Shown: positions 14,820-22,912 of the stretch, in pieces
Numbering within the stretch: the stretch's first letter is position 1
Layout of the letters: every line of letters begins with the position of its first letter
Assembly: GCF_002733835.1 (NCBI RefSeq)
Contig: NZ_NVWY01000045.1
Location: 1-33,516 of the forward strand
Direction of reading: 5' to 3'
From: Alcanivorax sp.
GTDB lineage: Bacteria; Pseudomonadota; Gammaproteobacteria; Pseudomonadales; Alcanivoracaceae
DNA: 33,516 nucleotides
Position numbers and translations under genes: made by a program
The notes under the pieces: model-generated
What the model saw: only the letters and a program-made list of their open reading frames with translations
What the model was told of the DNA's origin: nothing
Databases searched by the model: none

Positions 14820-15167
14820 ATGAAAGCTGCCGTTCTGGCTGCAACGGGCCTGGCCCTGGTATTGGCGGGCTGTAGTTCCTCGTACGACAACGATTACCCC
14901 ATGGGCCTGCCGGACGACACGCTCACTTGCCCGGATGATCCGCCCGATGTGTGCACCATGGATTACCGTCCGGTGTTTGGTTACGACCAGCAGGGCGGCA
15001 TTCTGGGTGAGTTCGCCAACGCCTGTGGTGCCTGCGCCACCGATGGCGTGAAATATACCTCGGAAAAGAACGACCCGAATATGCCAGGCCCGGTGCCTGA
15101 TGCGCCGGCGGCACCTGCGGACGAAGCGGCACCGTCTGCGACTTCTTCCGCGCCGTCCCGTTATTGA
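14820..15167 (+). CDS. Small putative lipoprotein
   Basis: This 115-residue protein has a signal peptide with lipobox LAGC (Cys18), followed by a Ser-rich linker. It contains a Cys-rich middle: LTCPDDPPDVCTMDYRPV, then ANACGACATDGV, five Cys in total, and an Ala/Pro/Ser-rich tail (about 85-115). The spaced Cys and YRPVFGYDQQGGILGEFANACGAC resemble a Kazal-type inhibitor core (C..VYD.. ..F.N.C.AC), so a small protease-inhibitor-like fold is possible. AAGGAG at 14809-14814 sets the ATG. It lies 22 bp before the DUF2868 gene and may be cotranscribed with it. Confidence 0.68.
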   Translation: MKAAVLAATGLALVLAGCSSSYDNDYPMGLPDDTLTCPDDPPDVCTMDYRPVFGYDQQGGILGEFANACGACATDGVKYTSEKNDPNMPGPVPDAPAAPADEAAPSATSSAPSRY

Positions 15168-15189
15168 TCTGCCCTGACCCGAGGCCGCT

Positions 15190-16563
15190 TTGGCAAACGC
15201 GTTAACCCTGCTGCTGGATTTTGACGACCAGTATCGCCGCGATGTGGACCAGAACCACGCGTTCCTGCATCGCCGCGACCGGCGTTTTGCCCAGCAGCAA
15301 CAGGAGCAGCGGCAGCCGCTCACGGTGCCCGCCTGGCTGGCCTCTCTACATGCCCTCAATGGCCAGCGCCAGGTGGACAGCGGCAGCGATCCGCGCCTGC
15401 GTGGCTGGCGTCAGGCGCGCTGGGTGTTTGCCGGCCTGGGGGCTGTGCTGGGCGTGGCTTTCATGTTGGGCCTGCTCTATTACGATGGTGGCCAGCAGAT
15501 CAACGTGACCCTGCTGGTGGCGCTGGTGGGCCTGCAAGGGCTGCTGGCATTGTTCACCAGCGTGCAGGCCTGGCTGGGCTGGCAGCCCTGGCACACCCTG
15601 CTGGGTCGTTGGCGTGGAAATGACGATGCGTTGGCGTCGTTGCGCCCGGTGCTATCTGCCCGGGTGGCGCACACCGGCGGCTTGATGTTTGCCCTCACCG
15701 GGTTGCTTACCTTGCTGTTGCTGGTGGCGGTGCAGGATCTGGCGTTTGGCTGGAGTACCACCTTGCAGGCGTCCGCCGCCGGTTATCACCAATGGATCAG
15801 TGCACTGGCCTTGCCCTGGCAGTCCCTGTGGCCGGAAGCCGTGCCGTCGCTGGCCTTGGTGGAGGCCTCCCAGTTTTACCGGCTACAGCAGGGCAGTGGC
15901 GTGGCCAACCCGGCCCTGCTGGGCACTTGGTGGCCGTTCGTGTTGATGCTGTGGCTGGTCTATGTGCTGCTGCCCCGCTGTGTGCTGCTGATGCTGGCGG
16001 CGCTGCAATTACGCTGGCAAAGCCATCGTGCCCTGCGCGCACACCCGGGCTGGCAGCCGCTCCATTACCGCTTTGATACGCCCTGGGTGGACACCCGGGG
16101 CGACGATGAGGGGCCGGCAGCCCCGGCCCCGGCCCACACCGCCCTGTCGCCACTCCTTGCCAGCACCACCCTGATTCACTGGGCCGGCGCGGGCCTGCAA
16201 TCTGCATCACTCGGTGCCGCGCTGTCGGCGGGTCCGGCGCCGTTGCAGTTGCGTGCCGGCGGCAATAGCAGTCTGGATGAGGATGCCCGGGTGTTGGCGC
16301 AGGCGGCGGAATCCGGGCAGCCGGTGATTGTGGTGGCCCGGGGTTGGGAACCGCCCACCGGTGAGCTGAGCGACTTTATTTTTGATGCCCGCGAACAGGG
16401 TATGACGGCGCTGCTGGCGCTGGTGCCGCTGGCTGACGAAGACGGAGCGGCGTTGGCCGACCCGGGATTGCTGGCCCAGTGGCAACGCTTTGTGGACCGC
16501 CAGCGCGACAGCCAGTTATTGCTGTGTGCCCCAGTGGCGGCCGAGAAGGAGCAGCAAGCCTGA
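15190..16563 (+). CDS. DUF2868 membrane protein
   Basis: This 457-residue protein has several membrane segments (about 80-98, 105-125, 160-183, 250-275) separated by hydrophilic parts. It ends in a cytosolic domain (about 330-457) with strand-helix alternation (GQPVIVVARGWEPPTGELSDFIFDA, cited in part). It fits the DUF2868 family found next to DUF3482 GTPases. The start is a TTG at 15190 with GAGG 5 nt upstream; no ATG with comparable support precedes the conserved N-terminus. Its TGA shares bases with the ATG of the next gene (TGATG), so the two are translationally coupled. Function unknown; the pairing suggests a membrane partner of the GTPase. Confidence 0.8.
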   Translation: MANALTLLLDFDDQYRRDVDQNHAFLHRRDRRFAQQQQEQRQPLTVPAWLASLHALNGQRQVDSGSDPRLRGWRQARWVFAGLGAVLGVAFMLGLLYYDGGQQINVTLLVALVGLQGLLALFTSVQAWLGWQPWHTLLGRWRGNDDALASLRPVLSARVAHTGGLMFALTGLLTLLLLVAVQDLAFGWSTTLQASAAGYHQWISALALPWQSLWPEAVPSLALVEASQFYRLQQGSGVANPALLGTWWPFVLMLWLVYVLLPRCVLLMLAALQLRWQSHRALRAHPGWQPLHYRFDTPWVDTRGDDEGPAAPAPAHTALSPLLASTTLIHWAGAGLQSASLGAALSAGPAPLQLRAGGNSSLDEDARVLAQAAESGQPVIVVARGWEPPTGELSDFIFDAREQGMTALLALVPLADEDGAALADPGLLAQWQRFVDRQRDSQLLLCAPVAAEKEQQA

Positions 16564-18032
16564 TGCACGAACCCGACAACGACACGCCGGCGCCTGGCGT
16601 GGATCTGCCGCGCTTTGCCGTGGTGGGCCACCCCAACAAGGGCAAGTCCAGCGTGGTGGCGACGCTGGCTCAGAACGACAGCATCGCCATCGCCATGGAG
16701 CCCGGCACCACCCGCGACAGTCACCGTTACCCCATGAAAGTGGATGACGTGACGCTCTATGAACTGATCGACACCCCCGGCTTTCAGCGCCCCCGCAAGG
16801 TGCTGGCCTGGTTGCAGGGCCACAGCCTGTCCGCCTCGGACCGGCCGGAGACCGTGGCCGCTTTCGTGACCCAGCACCGTGATGACCCGCGTTACCACGA
16901 CGAATATGAATTGTTGCGGCCCATCGTGGAGGGTTCCGGGATCATCTATGTGGTGGATGGCTCGGTGCCCTATAACCGCGAGCACGAAGCGGAAATGAAT
17001 ATTCTGCGCTGGACCGGCCGGCCCAGCCTGGCGCTGATCAACCAGATCGGCCCGGACGACCACAGCGCTGCCTGGGAAGCGGCGCTGGGCCAGTATTTCC
17101 AGATCGTGCGGCGCTTCGACGCGGTGCGTGCCCCGTTCGAAAAACACCTGGACCTGCTGCGCAGTTTTGGCCAGCTGGCGCCCCACTGGCGCGAACCACT
17201 GGATGCGGCGCTGGAGTACCTGCAGGCCCTCAAGTTCGGCCGCGATAGCCAGGCCCTGGAGCGCATCGCCGATGCCCTGATCGACATGCTCGGCCACCAG
17301 GAAACCGCCCGGTTGAGTGAGTTCGAAGACGCCAGCCCCCTGTTGCCCAAGCTGCAACAACGCTGGCAGAACTGGCAGCGTGAGCGCGAACAACGGCTGC
17401 GGGTGGCGGTGGAAGACCTGTATCAGCATCGCCGCCTGCAGCGCCAGGAAGAAGCGCTGGTGACCCCGCAAGGCGGTGATCTGTTCAGTGAGCGCACCCG
17501 CCAGCTATGGGGCATCAGCAAGACCCAGCTGGCCGCCGCCGGTTTCGGCGCCGGCGCCGTGGGCGGTGCCGGCATTGATGCGGTGGCGCTGGGGCATTCG
17601 TTGGGTGCCGGGGCGCTGATTGGCGGGTTATTGGGCGCCGCCGGCAGCTACTACTACAGCGACAAGCTCACCAAACTGAAATTTGGCCCGCTCAGTGGCG
17701 GTTTTCGCGAGGCGGTCTACGGCCCCCTGCGGGACCCGCAGTTTGCCTATGTGGTGCTGGGCCGGGCGCTGGTGCACTGGTATCAGGTCAGCCAGCGCAA
17801 CCACGCCGGCCGTGATGTGCTGGTGGTTACCGGGGCGCAGGACCACTGGCTGGCGCAGATGGAGCGCAGCCATCGCAATGGCCTGCAAAAAAGCCTGCAG
17901 GCCCTGGCCAGCCGCCGTTTTGATCCCAGCAAACGCCAGCGGCTGATTGAGCAACTGGAGCTGGCCCAGCAGGCGTTCGCCCAGTGGCAGCTTCGGCCTT
18001 TTCAGGAATCCGGCGAAGACTCTCCCAATTAA
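16563..18032 (+). CDS. Era-like GTPase with DUF3482 domain
   Basis: The 489-residue protein has an N-terminal TrmE-Era-type GTPase domain: G1 GHPNKGKS at 22-29, GTTRDS (G2) at 48-53 and G3 DTPG at 70-73. The usual NKxD (G4) appears as NQIG, a changed base-specificity loop. The DUF3482 part follows, with a long charged helical region and a Gly-rich hydrophobic hairpin (AGFGAGAVGGAGIDAV onward, about 318-358) able to enter the membrane. It is coupled to DUF2868 by TGATG. Association with membrane transport or stress is speculation; this pair has no established role that I know of. Confidence 0.85.
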   Translation: MHEPDNDTPAPGVDLPRFAVVGHPNKGKSSVVATLAQNDSIAIAMEPGTTRDSHRYPMKVDDVTLYELIDTPGFQRPRKVLAWLQGHSLSASDRPETVAAFVTQHRDDPRYHDEYELLRPIVEGSGIIYVVDGSVPYNREHEAEMNILRWTGRPSLALINQIGPDDHSAAWEAALGQYFQIVRRFDAVRAPFEKHLDLLRSFGQLAPHWREPLDAALEYLQALKFGRDSQALERIADALIDMLGHQETARLSEFEDASPLLPKLQQRWQNWQREREQRLRVAVEDLYQHRRLQRQEEALVTPQGGDLFSERTRQLWGISKTQLAAAGFGAGAVGGAGIDAVALGHSLGAGALIGGLLGAAGSYYYSDKLTKLKFGPLSGGFREAVYGPLRDPQFAYVVLGRALVHWYQVSQRNHAGRDVLVVTGAQDHWLAQMERSHRNGLQKSLQALASRRFDPSKRQRLIEQLELAQQAFAQWQLRPFQESGEDSPN

Positions 18033-18084
18033 GCGATTAATATCAGTGGCATAGGGCTAACTCCCAAGCGGCGATAACTCAGCG

Positions 18085-18120
18085 ACATCGGAATAGTTCA
18101 TTTGTGTACTATTCCGATGT
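18085..18120. promoter_or_regulatory. Operator-like inverted repeat over the marR promoter
   Basis: Perfect 13-bp arms ACATCGGAATAGT (18085-18097) and ACTATTCCGATGT (18108-18120) flank a 10-bp spacer. They overlap a probable promoter: -35 TTCATT at 18097-18102 and -10 TATACT at 18120-18125 with 17-bp spacing. Autorepression by the MarR protein encoded just downstream is the simplest reading. As RNA it would also form a hairpin, but it lies upstream of the expected transcript start. Confidence 0.7.
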
Positions 18121-18161
18121 ATACTTTATGAATCATGTTCATAGAGATTCAGGAGGGCTGT

Positions 18162-18668
18162 GTGAGCCGCTTCGACGCCACCGAAAACCGCATTAATCTG
18201 ACCCACCAGCGCTTCTCCAGTTACCCCCGGGAGCCGGCCATGCTGGTGCGCCTGGTCAAGGCCATTTCCCAACACGTTCACGACACCGCCAACCTGGTGT
18301 TGCGCCAGTACGGGCTCAATCACACGGACTACAACGTGCTGATGATGCTGTATGGCTGCCAGCAGGAAGGCATGACCGTCACCCAGCTGCGCGATGCGGC
18401 GGCAGAGAAGTCGGCCAACGTGACCCGGGTGTGCAATATTCTCTGCGACCGGGGCTGGATGGCCCGCTATGCCGATCCCCAGGACCGGCGCCGGGTGCTG
18501 GTCTCCCTGACCCCGGAAGGGGAGGCGCTGGTGGAACAGTTTCTGCCGTCCATGTCGTCCCTGCTGAATCAGTACGGCGCCGCCTTCGATGCCCGGGAAA
18601 CCGCCCAGCTGGAAACCTTGCTCAAACGGTTGCTGGGCGTTGCCGAGCAGATCGAGCGCGAGCTGTGA
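18162..18668 (+). CDS. MarR-family regulator of the efflux operon
   Basis: This 168-residue winged-helix repressor has its DNA-binding core at about 45-115: LNHTDYNVLMMLYGCQQEGMTVTQL, then the recognition helix AAEKSANVTRVCNILCDRGW, then the wing DPQDRRRVLVSLTPEG. Flanking helices form the dimer. The start is the GTG at 18162: AGGAGG at 18151-18156 sits 5 nt upstream, whereas the in-frame ATG 18135 has no ribosome site. Its stop is 10 bp before the FUSC gene. By analogy with AaeR-type and MarR-type efflux control, it probably senses an aromatic acid and represses from the palindrome at 18085-18120. Confidence 0.9.
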   Translation: MSRFDATENRINLTHQRFSSYPREPAMLVRLVKAISQHVHDTANLVLRQYGLNHTDYNVLMMLYGCQQEGMTVTQLRDAAAEKSANVTRVCNILCDRGWMARYADPQDRRRVLVSLTPEGEALVEQFLPSMSSLLNQYGAAFDARETAQLETLLKRLLGVAEQIEREL

Positions 18669-18678
18669 GTGCGTCAAC

Positions 18679-20787
18679 ATGAATGCCCGGAAGGAAATCG
18701 CCTCACCCCGACCCTGGCTGATGGGCCAGTTGCGCGAAACCGCGCTGGACTGGCTCTACGTGGGCAAGGCGTTGCTGGCCATTTTTATCGGTGGCTGGCT
18801 GGCCATGCGCATGGACCTGCAGCAGCCAGCCACCACCATGATGACGGTGGCGCTGGTGATGCACCCGGCCAGTGGCATGGTGTTGGCGAAGAGTTTCTAC
18901 CGGGCCATGGGCACTCTGGTGGGCTGTGGCGTGGCTATCGCCCTGGTGGGCCTGTTCCCGCAGCAGCGTGAATTATTGTTGGTGGGCATGGCCCTGTGGA
19001 TTGGTCTGTGCGCCGCCGGGGCGTCCCTGTATCGCAACTTCATGTCCTACGGTTTTGTGCTGTCCGGCTACACCGTGGCCATCGTGGTGCTGCCGGTGGT
19101 GCAGCATCCGCTGGGGCTGTTTGATTCGGCGGTGATGCGGGTCAGCGAAGTGATGCTGGGCATTCTGGTGGCGGGGCTGGTGGGGGATGTGCTGTTTCCC
19201 CAGCGGTTGCGTATGGCTCTGCGTCAGCAGTTGGCTGACCAATACCGGGGCTTTCTGGCGTTTGTACGCGGCAGCCTGGGCGGCGTGCTGGCCCGTGATG
19301 CGCTGGAAGAGGCCCATATGCGGTTTGTGGGCGAGACCATTCAGGTGGAAAACCTGCGCAGTTCCGTGGTGTTCGAGGACGCCGGCGTGCGGGCGCACAG
19401 CCCGCGCCTGCGCCAGCTCAACCAGCATTTCATGGAGGTCTCCACCAGCTACCAGACTCTGCATCATCTGATGAATCGCATGCATGCGCCCCATCACCGC
19501 GATACCCGCGACCGGTTGATGCAGCTGTGCGCGTTTACCGCCACCGCCCTGGAAGGGGATTGTCAGCCCAGCCCGGAGGCTGCCGCGCGGCTGGCGTTGG
19601 AGCTGCAACACACCGAGCGGGAGTTGCCCGGCAAGATCAGTGAGCAGCGCCAGGGGCTGACCTCGCGCCGGGAATTACTGGATTTCGACACTGGCGCCGA
19701 GCTGCTGGGCCGCTGCCTGCAGGAATTGCGCGCCTATGTGCAGGCCTATGCGCAATTGCGCCGCCCCGGCGTGCCCACGGCGGCAGAGAAAGAGGTGGTG
19801 TTCCAGCACGGTAATGATCGCCTCGGCGCATTGGTGAGCGGGGTGCGGGCCACGGTGACCATGTTGATGATGGGCAGTTTCTGGATTCTGTCCGGCTGGG
19901 TCCATGGGGGCAGTGCCATGATGTTGGCGACGATTTTCACCGGCCTGTTTGCCAGTGCGCCGAACCCGTCAGCGGTGGTGCGGCAGATTACCCTGGGCTT
20001 TGCCACCGGTATGCCGCTGGCGTTTCTCTGTCAGTTTCTGGTGCTCACTCACATGGATGACTTCGGCCTGATGGTGGCCGGCATCGTGCCGTTTCTGCTC
20101 ACCGGGCTGTATCTCACTACTCGGCCGACGCTGGCCGGGTATGGCACCGGCTATGTGCTCAGTTTTATCTACCTGTTGAATCTGCACAGCCCGATGACGT
20201 TCGACCCGGTGTATGTGGTCAACGAGGCGATCAGCCAGATTGGCGGGGTGCTGGCGGTGGCCGTGGCGTTCAGCCTGTTCGGCAACGCCTCCAGCAATGG
20301 CTGGTTGCGACATCGGTTGTTGCGCCAGCTGCGCTATCAGGTGGCCCGTGCCTGCGAGGCGCCGCTGAACGGGTTACGCCACCGCCTGGAAAGCGCCACC
20401 CGTGACCTGTTCATGCAGATCATGGTGCATGCGGGGCCGCGCGCTCGTGACTGGCTGCCCTGGGCGTTGTCGGTGCATGAAACCGGCCGTGCGGTGGTGG
20501 AGCTACGCAACCGGCAGTCCACCCTGCCGCTGGTCGAACAGACCGCAGTTGTGGCGGTGCTGGAGGCCTTCGCCCGTCTCTATCGCAGTGATGCGGACAA
20601 GCAACAAGGTGCCCACGAGAGGGCGTTGCTGGCGCTGGATACGGCCATGGCCACGGTGGCCGACCGCCCTGCCCTGCGTCAGCTGCATTTGCTGCGCCAG
20701 GCCCTGCTGGATACCCGCTCGGTACTGGTGGCGACGCCGGCTGCCAGTCCCCAACCGCATCAGGAGGAAGTGCCCCATGCCCCGTGA
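18679..20787 (+). CDS. FUSC-family aromatic-acid efflux protein (AaeB-like)
   Basis: The 702-residue inner-membrane protein has the duplicated FUSC layout: a block of membrane helices at about 30-175, a long cytosolic helical region (about 180-375), a second membrane block (about 385-540), and a C-terminal cytosolic part. Motifs include FIGGWLAMRMDLQQPATTMMTVALVMHP (quoted in part) near 35-60. Relatives export p-hydroxybenzoate (AaeB) or fusaric acid. The ATG at 18679 is chosen because MarR ends just before it; its ribosome site is poor, suggesting coupling. The next gene starts inside its last 11 bp. Confidence 0.9.
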   Translation: MNARKEIASPRPWLMGQLRETALDWLYVGKALLAIFIGGWLAMRMDLQQPATTMMTVALVMHPASGMVLAKSFYRAMGTLVGCGVAIALVGLFPQQRELLLVGMALWIGLCAAGASLYRNFMSYGFVLSGYTVAIVVLPVVQHPLGLFDSAVMRVSEVMLGILVAGLVGDVLFPQRLRMALRQQLADQYRGFLAFVRGSLGGVLARDALEEAHMRFVGETIQVENLRSSVVFEDAGVRAHSPRLRQLNQHFMEVSTSYQTLHHLMNRMHAPHHRDTRDRLMQLCAFTATALEGDCQPSPEAAARLALELQHTERELPGKISEQRQGLTSRRELLDFDTGAELLGRCLQELRAYVQAYAQLRRPGVPTAAEKEVVFQHGNDRLGALVSGVRATVTMLMMGSFWILSGWVHGGSAMMLATIFTGLFASAPNPSAVVRQITLGFATGMPLAFLCQFLVLTHMDDFGLMVAGIVPFLLTGLYLTTRPTLAGYGTGYVLSFIYLLNLHSPMTFDPVYVVNEAISQIGGVLAVAVAFSLFGNASSNGWLRHRLLRQLRYQVARACEAPLNGLRHRLESATRDLFMQIMVHAGPRARDWLPWALSVHETGRAVVELRNRQSTLPLVEQTAVVAVLEAFARLYRSDADKQQGAHERALLALDTAMATVADRPALRQLHLLRQALLDTRSVLVATPAASPQPHQEEVPHAP

Positions 20788-20977
20788 AATTGCTGTGCTG
20801 GATGCGCTGGTGCCCAGCCTGTTACTGGTGTTTGTCTTCAGTCTGCTGTTGCAGTGGGCGGTGGACTGGGTGGGCGGCCGTTATGGCCTGTACCGCTATG
20901 TCTGGCACCCGCCGTTGTTCCGGGTAGCGGTGTTTTTCTGTTGTTTCGGTGGCCTCGGGCTGCTGGCCATGCAGTAA
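20777..20977 (+). CDS. DUF1656 small membrane protein (AaeX-like)
   Basis: This 66-residue protein has two hydrophobic segments (about 10-28 and 46-64) joined by GGRYGLYRYVWHPPLFR, the signature of DUF1656/AaeX. These small proteins always accompany FUSC and HlyD efflux genes, but their exact role is undefined. AGGAGG at 20762-20767 precedes the ATG, which overlaps the FUSC stop by 11 bp. The HlyD gene follows 28 bp downstream. Confidence 0.88.
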   Translation: MPREIAVLDALVPSLLLVFVFSLLLQWAVDWVGGRYGLYRYVWHPPLFRVAVFFCCFGGLGLLAMQ

Positions 20978-21005
20978 GGAAAGTCAAGACGGAGGAGAGA
21001 AAACC

Positions 21006-21995
21006 ATGAAAACCCAATCCCTGATTCGGGCCTCGGTCACCCTGTTTATGGTGGCGCTGGCCGCCTTGCTGGCCTGGGCACTGTGGCAGCACTACATGTA
21101 TTCCCCCTGGACCCGGGATGGCCGGGTGCGGGCGCGGGTGGTGCAGGTGGCGCCGGATGTGTCCGGGCTGGTCAGCGAGGTGGCAGTGGCCGACAACCAG
21201 ACCGTGCAGCAGGGCGATCTGTTGTTCGTGATCGACCGCAGCCGTTACCAGAATGCCCTGCAGCAGGCGGAGGCGGACCAGCGCGCCGCCGAAGCGGCAG
21301 CCCGCGCGGCCGGTGCGGATATTCCTGCTGCCCAGGCCAGCGCCGCCAAGGCGCGGGCCGAGTTTGCCATGCGCCAGGCGGAATCCCGGCGCCGGGATCG
21401 TATCGCTGAAGCGGTGTCCCGGGAGGTGCGCGATAACGCCCACAGTAACGCCGATGCGGCCCAGGCCCAGCTACAGGCGGCCCAGGCCAGCCATCAACGG
21501 GCCACCGCCAGCCAGCAGCAGTTGCTGGCCCGCTTGCAGCAGGCCAATGCCGCCCTGGCGCTGGCGCAGCTGAACCTGGAGCGCACGGAAGTGCGCGCCC
21601 CGGTGGACGGTTACGTCACCAACCTGGCGCTGTATCCGGGCGATTATGCCCACGCCGGGCAGGCGCATATGGCACTGATCGATCGGCATGACTTCTGGGT
21701 ATACGGCTACTTCGAGGAAACCAAGCTGCCCAATGTGCATGTGGGTGATGCGGTGCAGGTGCGCCTGCTCAGTGGTATCCGCGCCCATGGCACCGTAGAC
21801 AGCATTGCCCATGGTATCGCCGACCGGGATAACCCCACCGGGGCCAACCTGCTGGCGGATGTGAACCCCACGTTCAACTGGGTGCGCCTGGCCCAGCGGG
21901 TGCCGGTGCGGGTGTCGATTGATGCGGACAGCCTGCCCGAGGGCACCGTGCTGGCGGCGGGAATGACCGCCACCCTGACCCTGAATCCCTCCTGA
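21006..21995 (+). CDS. HlyD-family periplasmic adaptor (AaeA-like)
   Basis: The 329-residue membrane-fusion protein has one N-terminal membrane anchor (about 10-28), then the first half of a lipoyl/biotinyl-like domain (VRARVVQVAPDVSGLVSEVAV near 43-62). A long alpha-helical hairpin rich in Ala/Gln/Arg follows (about 85-190), then VRAPVDGYVTNLALYPGDYA (about 195-214) and a final beta domain. It links the FUSC pump to an outer-membrane channel. GGAGGAG about 10 nt upstream sets the ATG. This is the last gene of the MarR-FUSC-DUF1656-HlyD operon; no outer-membrane factor is encoded here. Confidence 0.92.
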   Translation: MKTQSLIRASVTLFMVALAALLAWALWQHYMYSPWTRDGRVRARVVQVAPDVSGLVSEVAVADNQTVQQGDLLFVIDRSRYQNALQQAEADQRAAEAAARAAGADIPAAQASAAKARAEFAMRQAESRRRDRIAEAVSREVRDNAHSNADAAQAQLQAAQASHQRATASQQQLLARLQQANAALALAQLNLERTEVRAPVDGYVTNLALYPGDYAHAGQAHMALIDRHDFWVYGYFEETKLPNVHVGDAVQVRLLSGIRAHGTVDSIAHGIADRDNPTGANLLADVNPTFNWVRLAQRVPVRVSIDADSLPEGTVLAAGMTATLTLNPS

Positions 21996-22147
21996 AGGGG
22001 CCCGTCGTTGGGCAGGAAAACAGGGTCGGGCAGATAATTGCACGCCGCTTAACCGCTAAAACCTGCCTGGCAGCGGGTAACGGTGGGCGCTTTATTGCGT
22101 GAGGCTGGCGTGAAGGTGAACATGAAACGACCGTACGAGGACGAGTC

Positions 22148-22876
22148 ATGTTACCCGAAGAAATCAAGCACAAGCTGGCTACCCTGTCCCGCCCCGGTTG
22201 GCGCCCCCGAGTCGGCCCGGCGGTGCCGGGGGCACGCTCCAAATTTGGTGGGCTACCACTGCTGAAAGAGGGTGAATCCTGGCCCTGCTGTGGCCATTGC
22301 CACCAGCCCATGCAGCTGTTTGTGCAGCTGGATTCCCAGGATGTCCCGGTGGATGGGCGCGCGGCATTCGGTGACGGGGTGCTACAAGTGTTCTATTGCA
22401 CCAACGGGGAAGAAGACTGTGAAGTGTTGGGGCACGCGCACCTGCCCTTCTCCGACGCTTCTCTGGTACGAGTGATTCCCCGGCAGCAGGCCGGTGGTTT
22501 TGATGCCCTGCCGGTGGGTATACCGGATGCGTTCCCCGAGCAATCATTGACTGGCTGGCAGCGGGTAACGGATTTTCCAGACCACCAGGAAACCGCTGCC
22601 CTCAACGATGATGATATGCCCGATGGCATGGTCGCCCTGCTCCAGGCGCACCGCCCTGCCCCGCGTCCGGGCGACAAATTTCTCGGTTGGCCGCACTGGG
22701 TAAAAGAGGTGGCCTACCCGTCCTGCCCTTGTTGCGAAAAGCCGATGAAATTTATTTTGCAGCTGGATTCAACGGACACCCTTCCCTTCTGGTTCGGCAA
22801 CAGCGGTTGCGCCTATGTTTTCCAGTGTGAAAACAGTCCGCAGATACTCGCCATGAGCTGGGAAAGCCGCCCCTGA
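22148..22876 (+). CDS. DUF1963 (YwqG-like) protein with a duplicated Cys motif
   Basis: The 242-residue soluble protein belongs to DUF1963: SKFGGLPLLKEGESWP at 31-46 is the family opening. Two related blocks occur: WPCCGHCHQPMQLFVQLDS (about 45-63) and YPSCPCCEKPMKFILQLDS (about 192-210). Each has CxxCxxPM followed by a QLDS strand, indicating an internal duplication with a likely zinc-binding knuckle in each copy. The start ATG has a short purine stretch (ACGAGGACG) upstream. Function unknown; it is not obviously part of the upstream efflux operon (152-bp gap). Confidence 0.8.
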   Translation: MLPEEIKHKLATLSRPGWRPRVGPAVPGARSKFGGLPLLKEGESWPCCGHCHQPMQLFVQLDSQDVPVDGRAAFGDGVLQVFYCTNGEEDCEVLGHAHLPFSDASLVRVIPRQQAGGFDALPVGIPDAFPEQSLTGWQRVTDFPDHQETAALNDDDMPDGMVALLQAHRPAPRPGDKFLGWPHWVKEVAYPSCPCCEKPMKFILQLDSTDTLPFWFGNSGCAYVFQCENSPQILAMSWESRP

Positions 22877-22877
22877 A

Positions 22878-22908
22878 TTTATGAAAATTTCCTGGAAATT
22901 TTCATAAA
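22878..22908. terminator. Palindromic bidirectional terminator between convergent genes
   Basis: Perfect 15-bp arms (TTTATGAAAATTTCC and its complement) surround a single T. In RNA this gives a long stem with a small loop. It begins 2 bp after the DUF1963 stop and ends 4 bp before the AraC-gene stop, followed by a T-rich tract (AATTTTTTCC) on the plus strand. It suits termination from both sides. Confidence 0.7.
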
Positions 22909-22912
22909 CTGC

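Noticed and set aside
21996..22147. Terminator after the HlyD gene
   Set aside because: No stem with both sufficient length and a T-run was found in the 152-bp gap.
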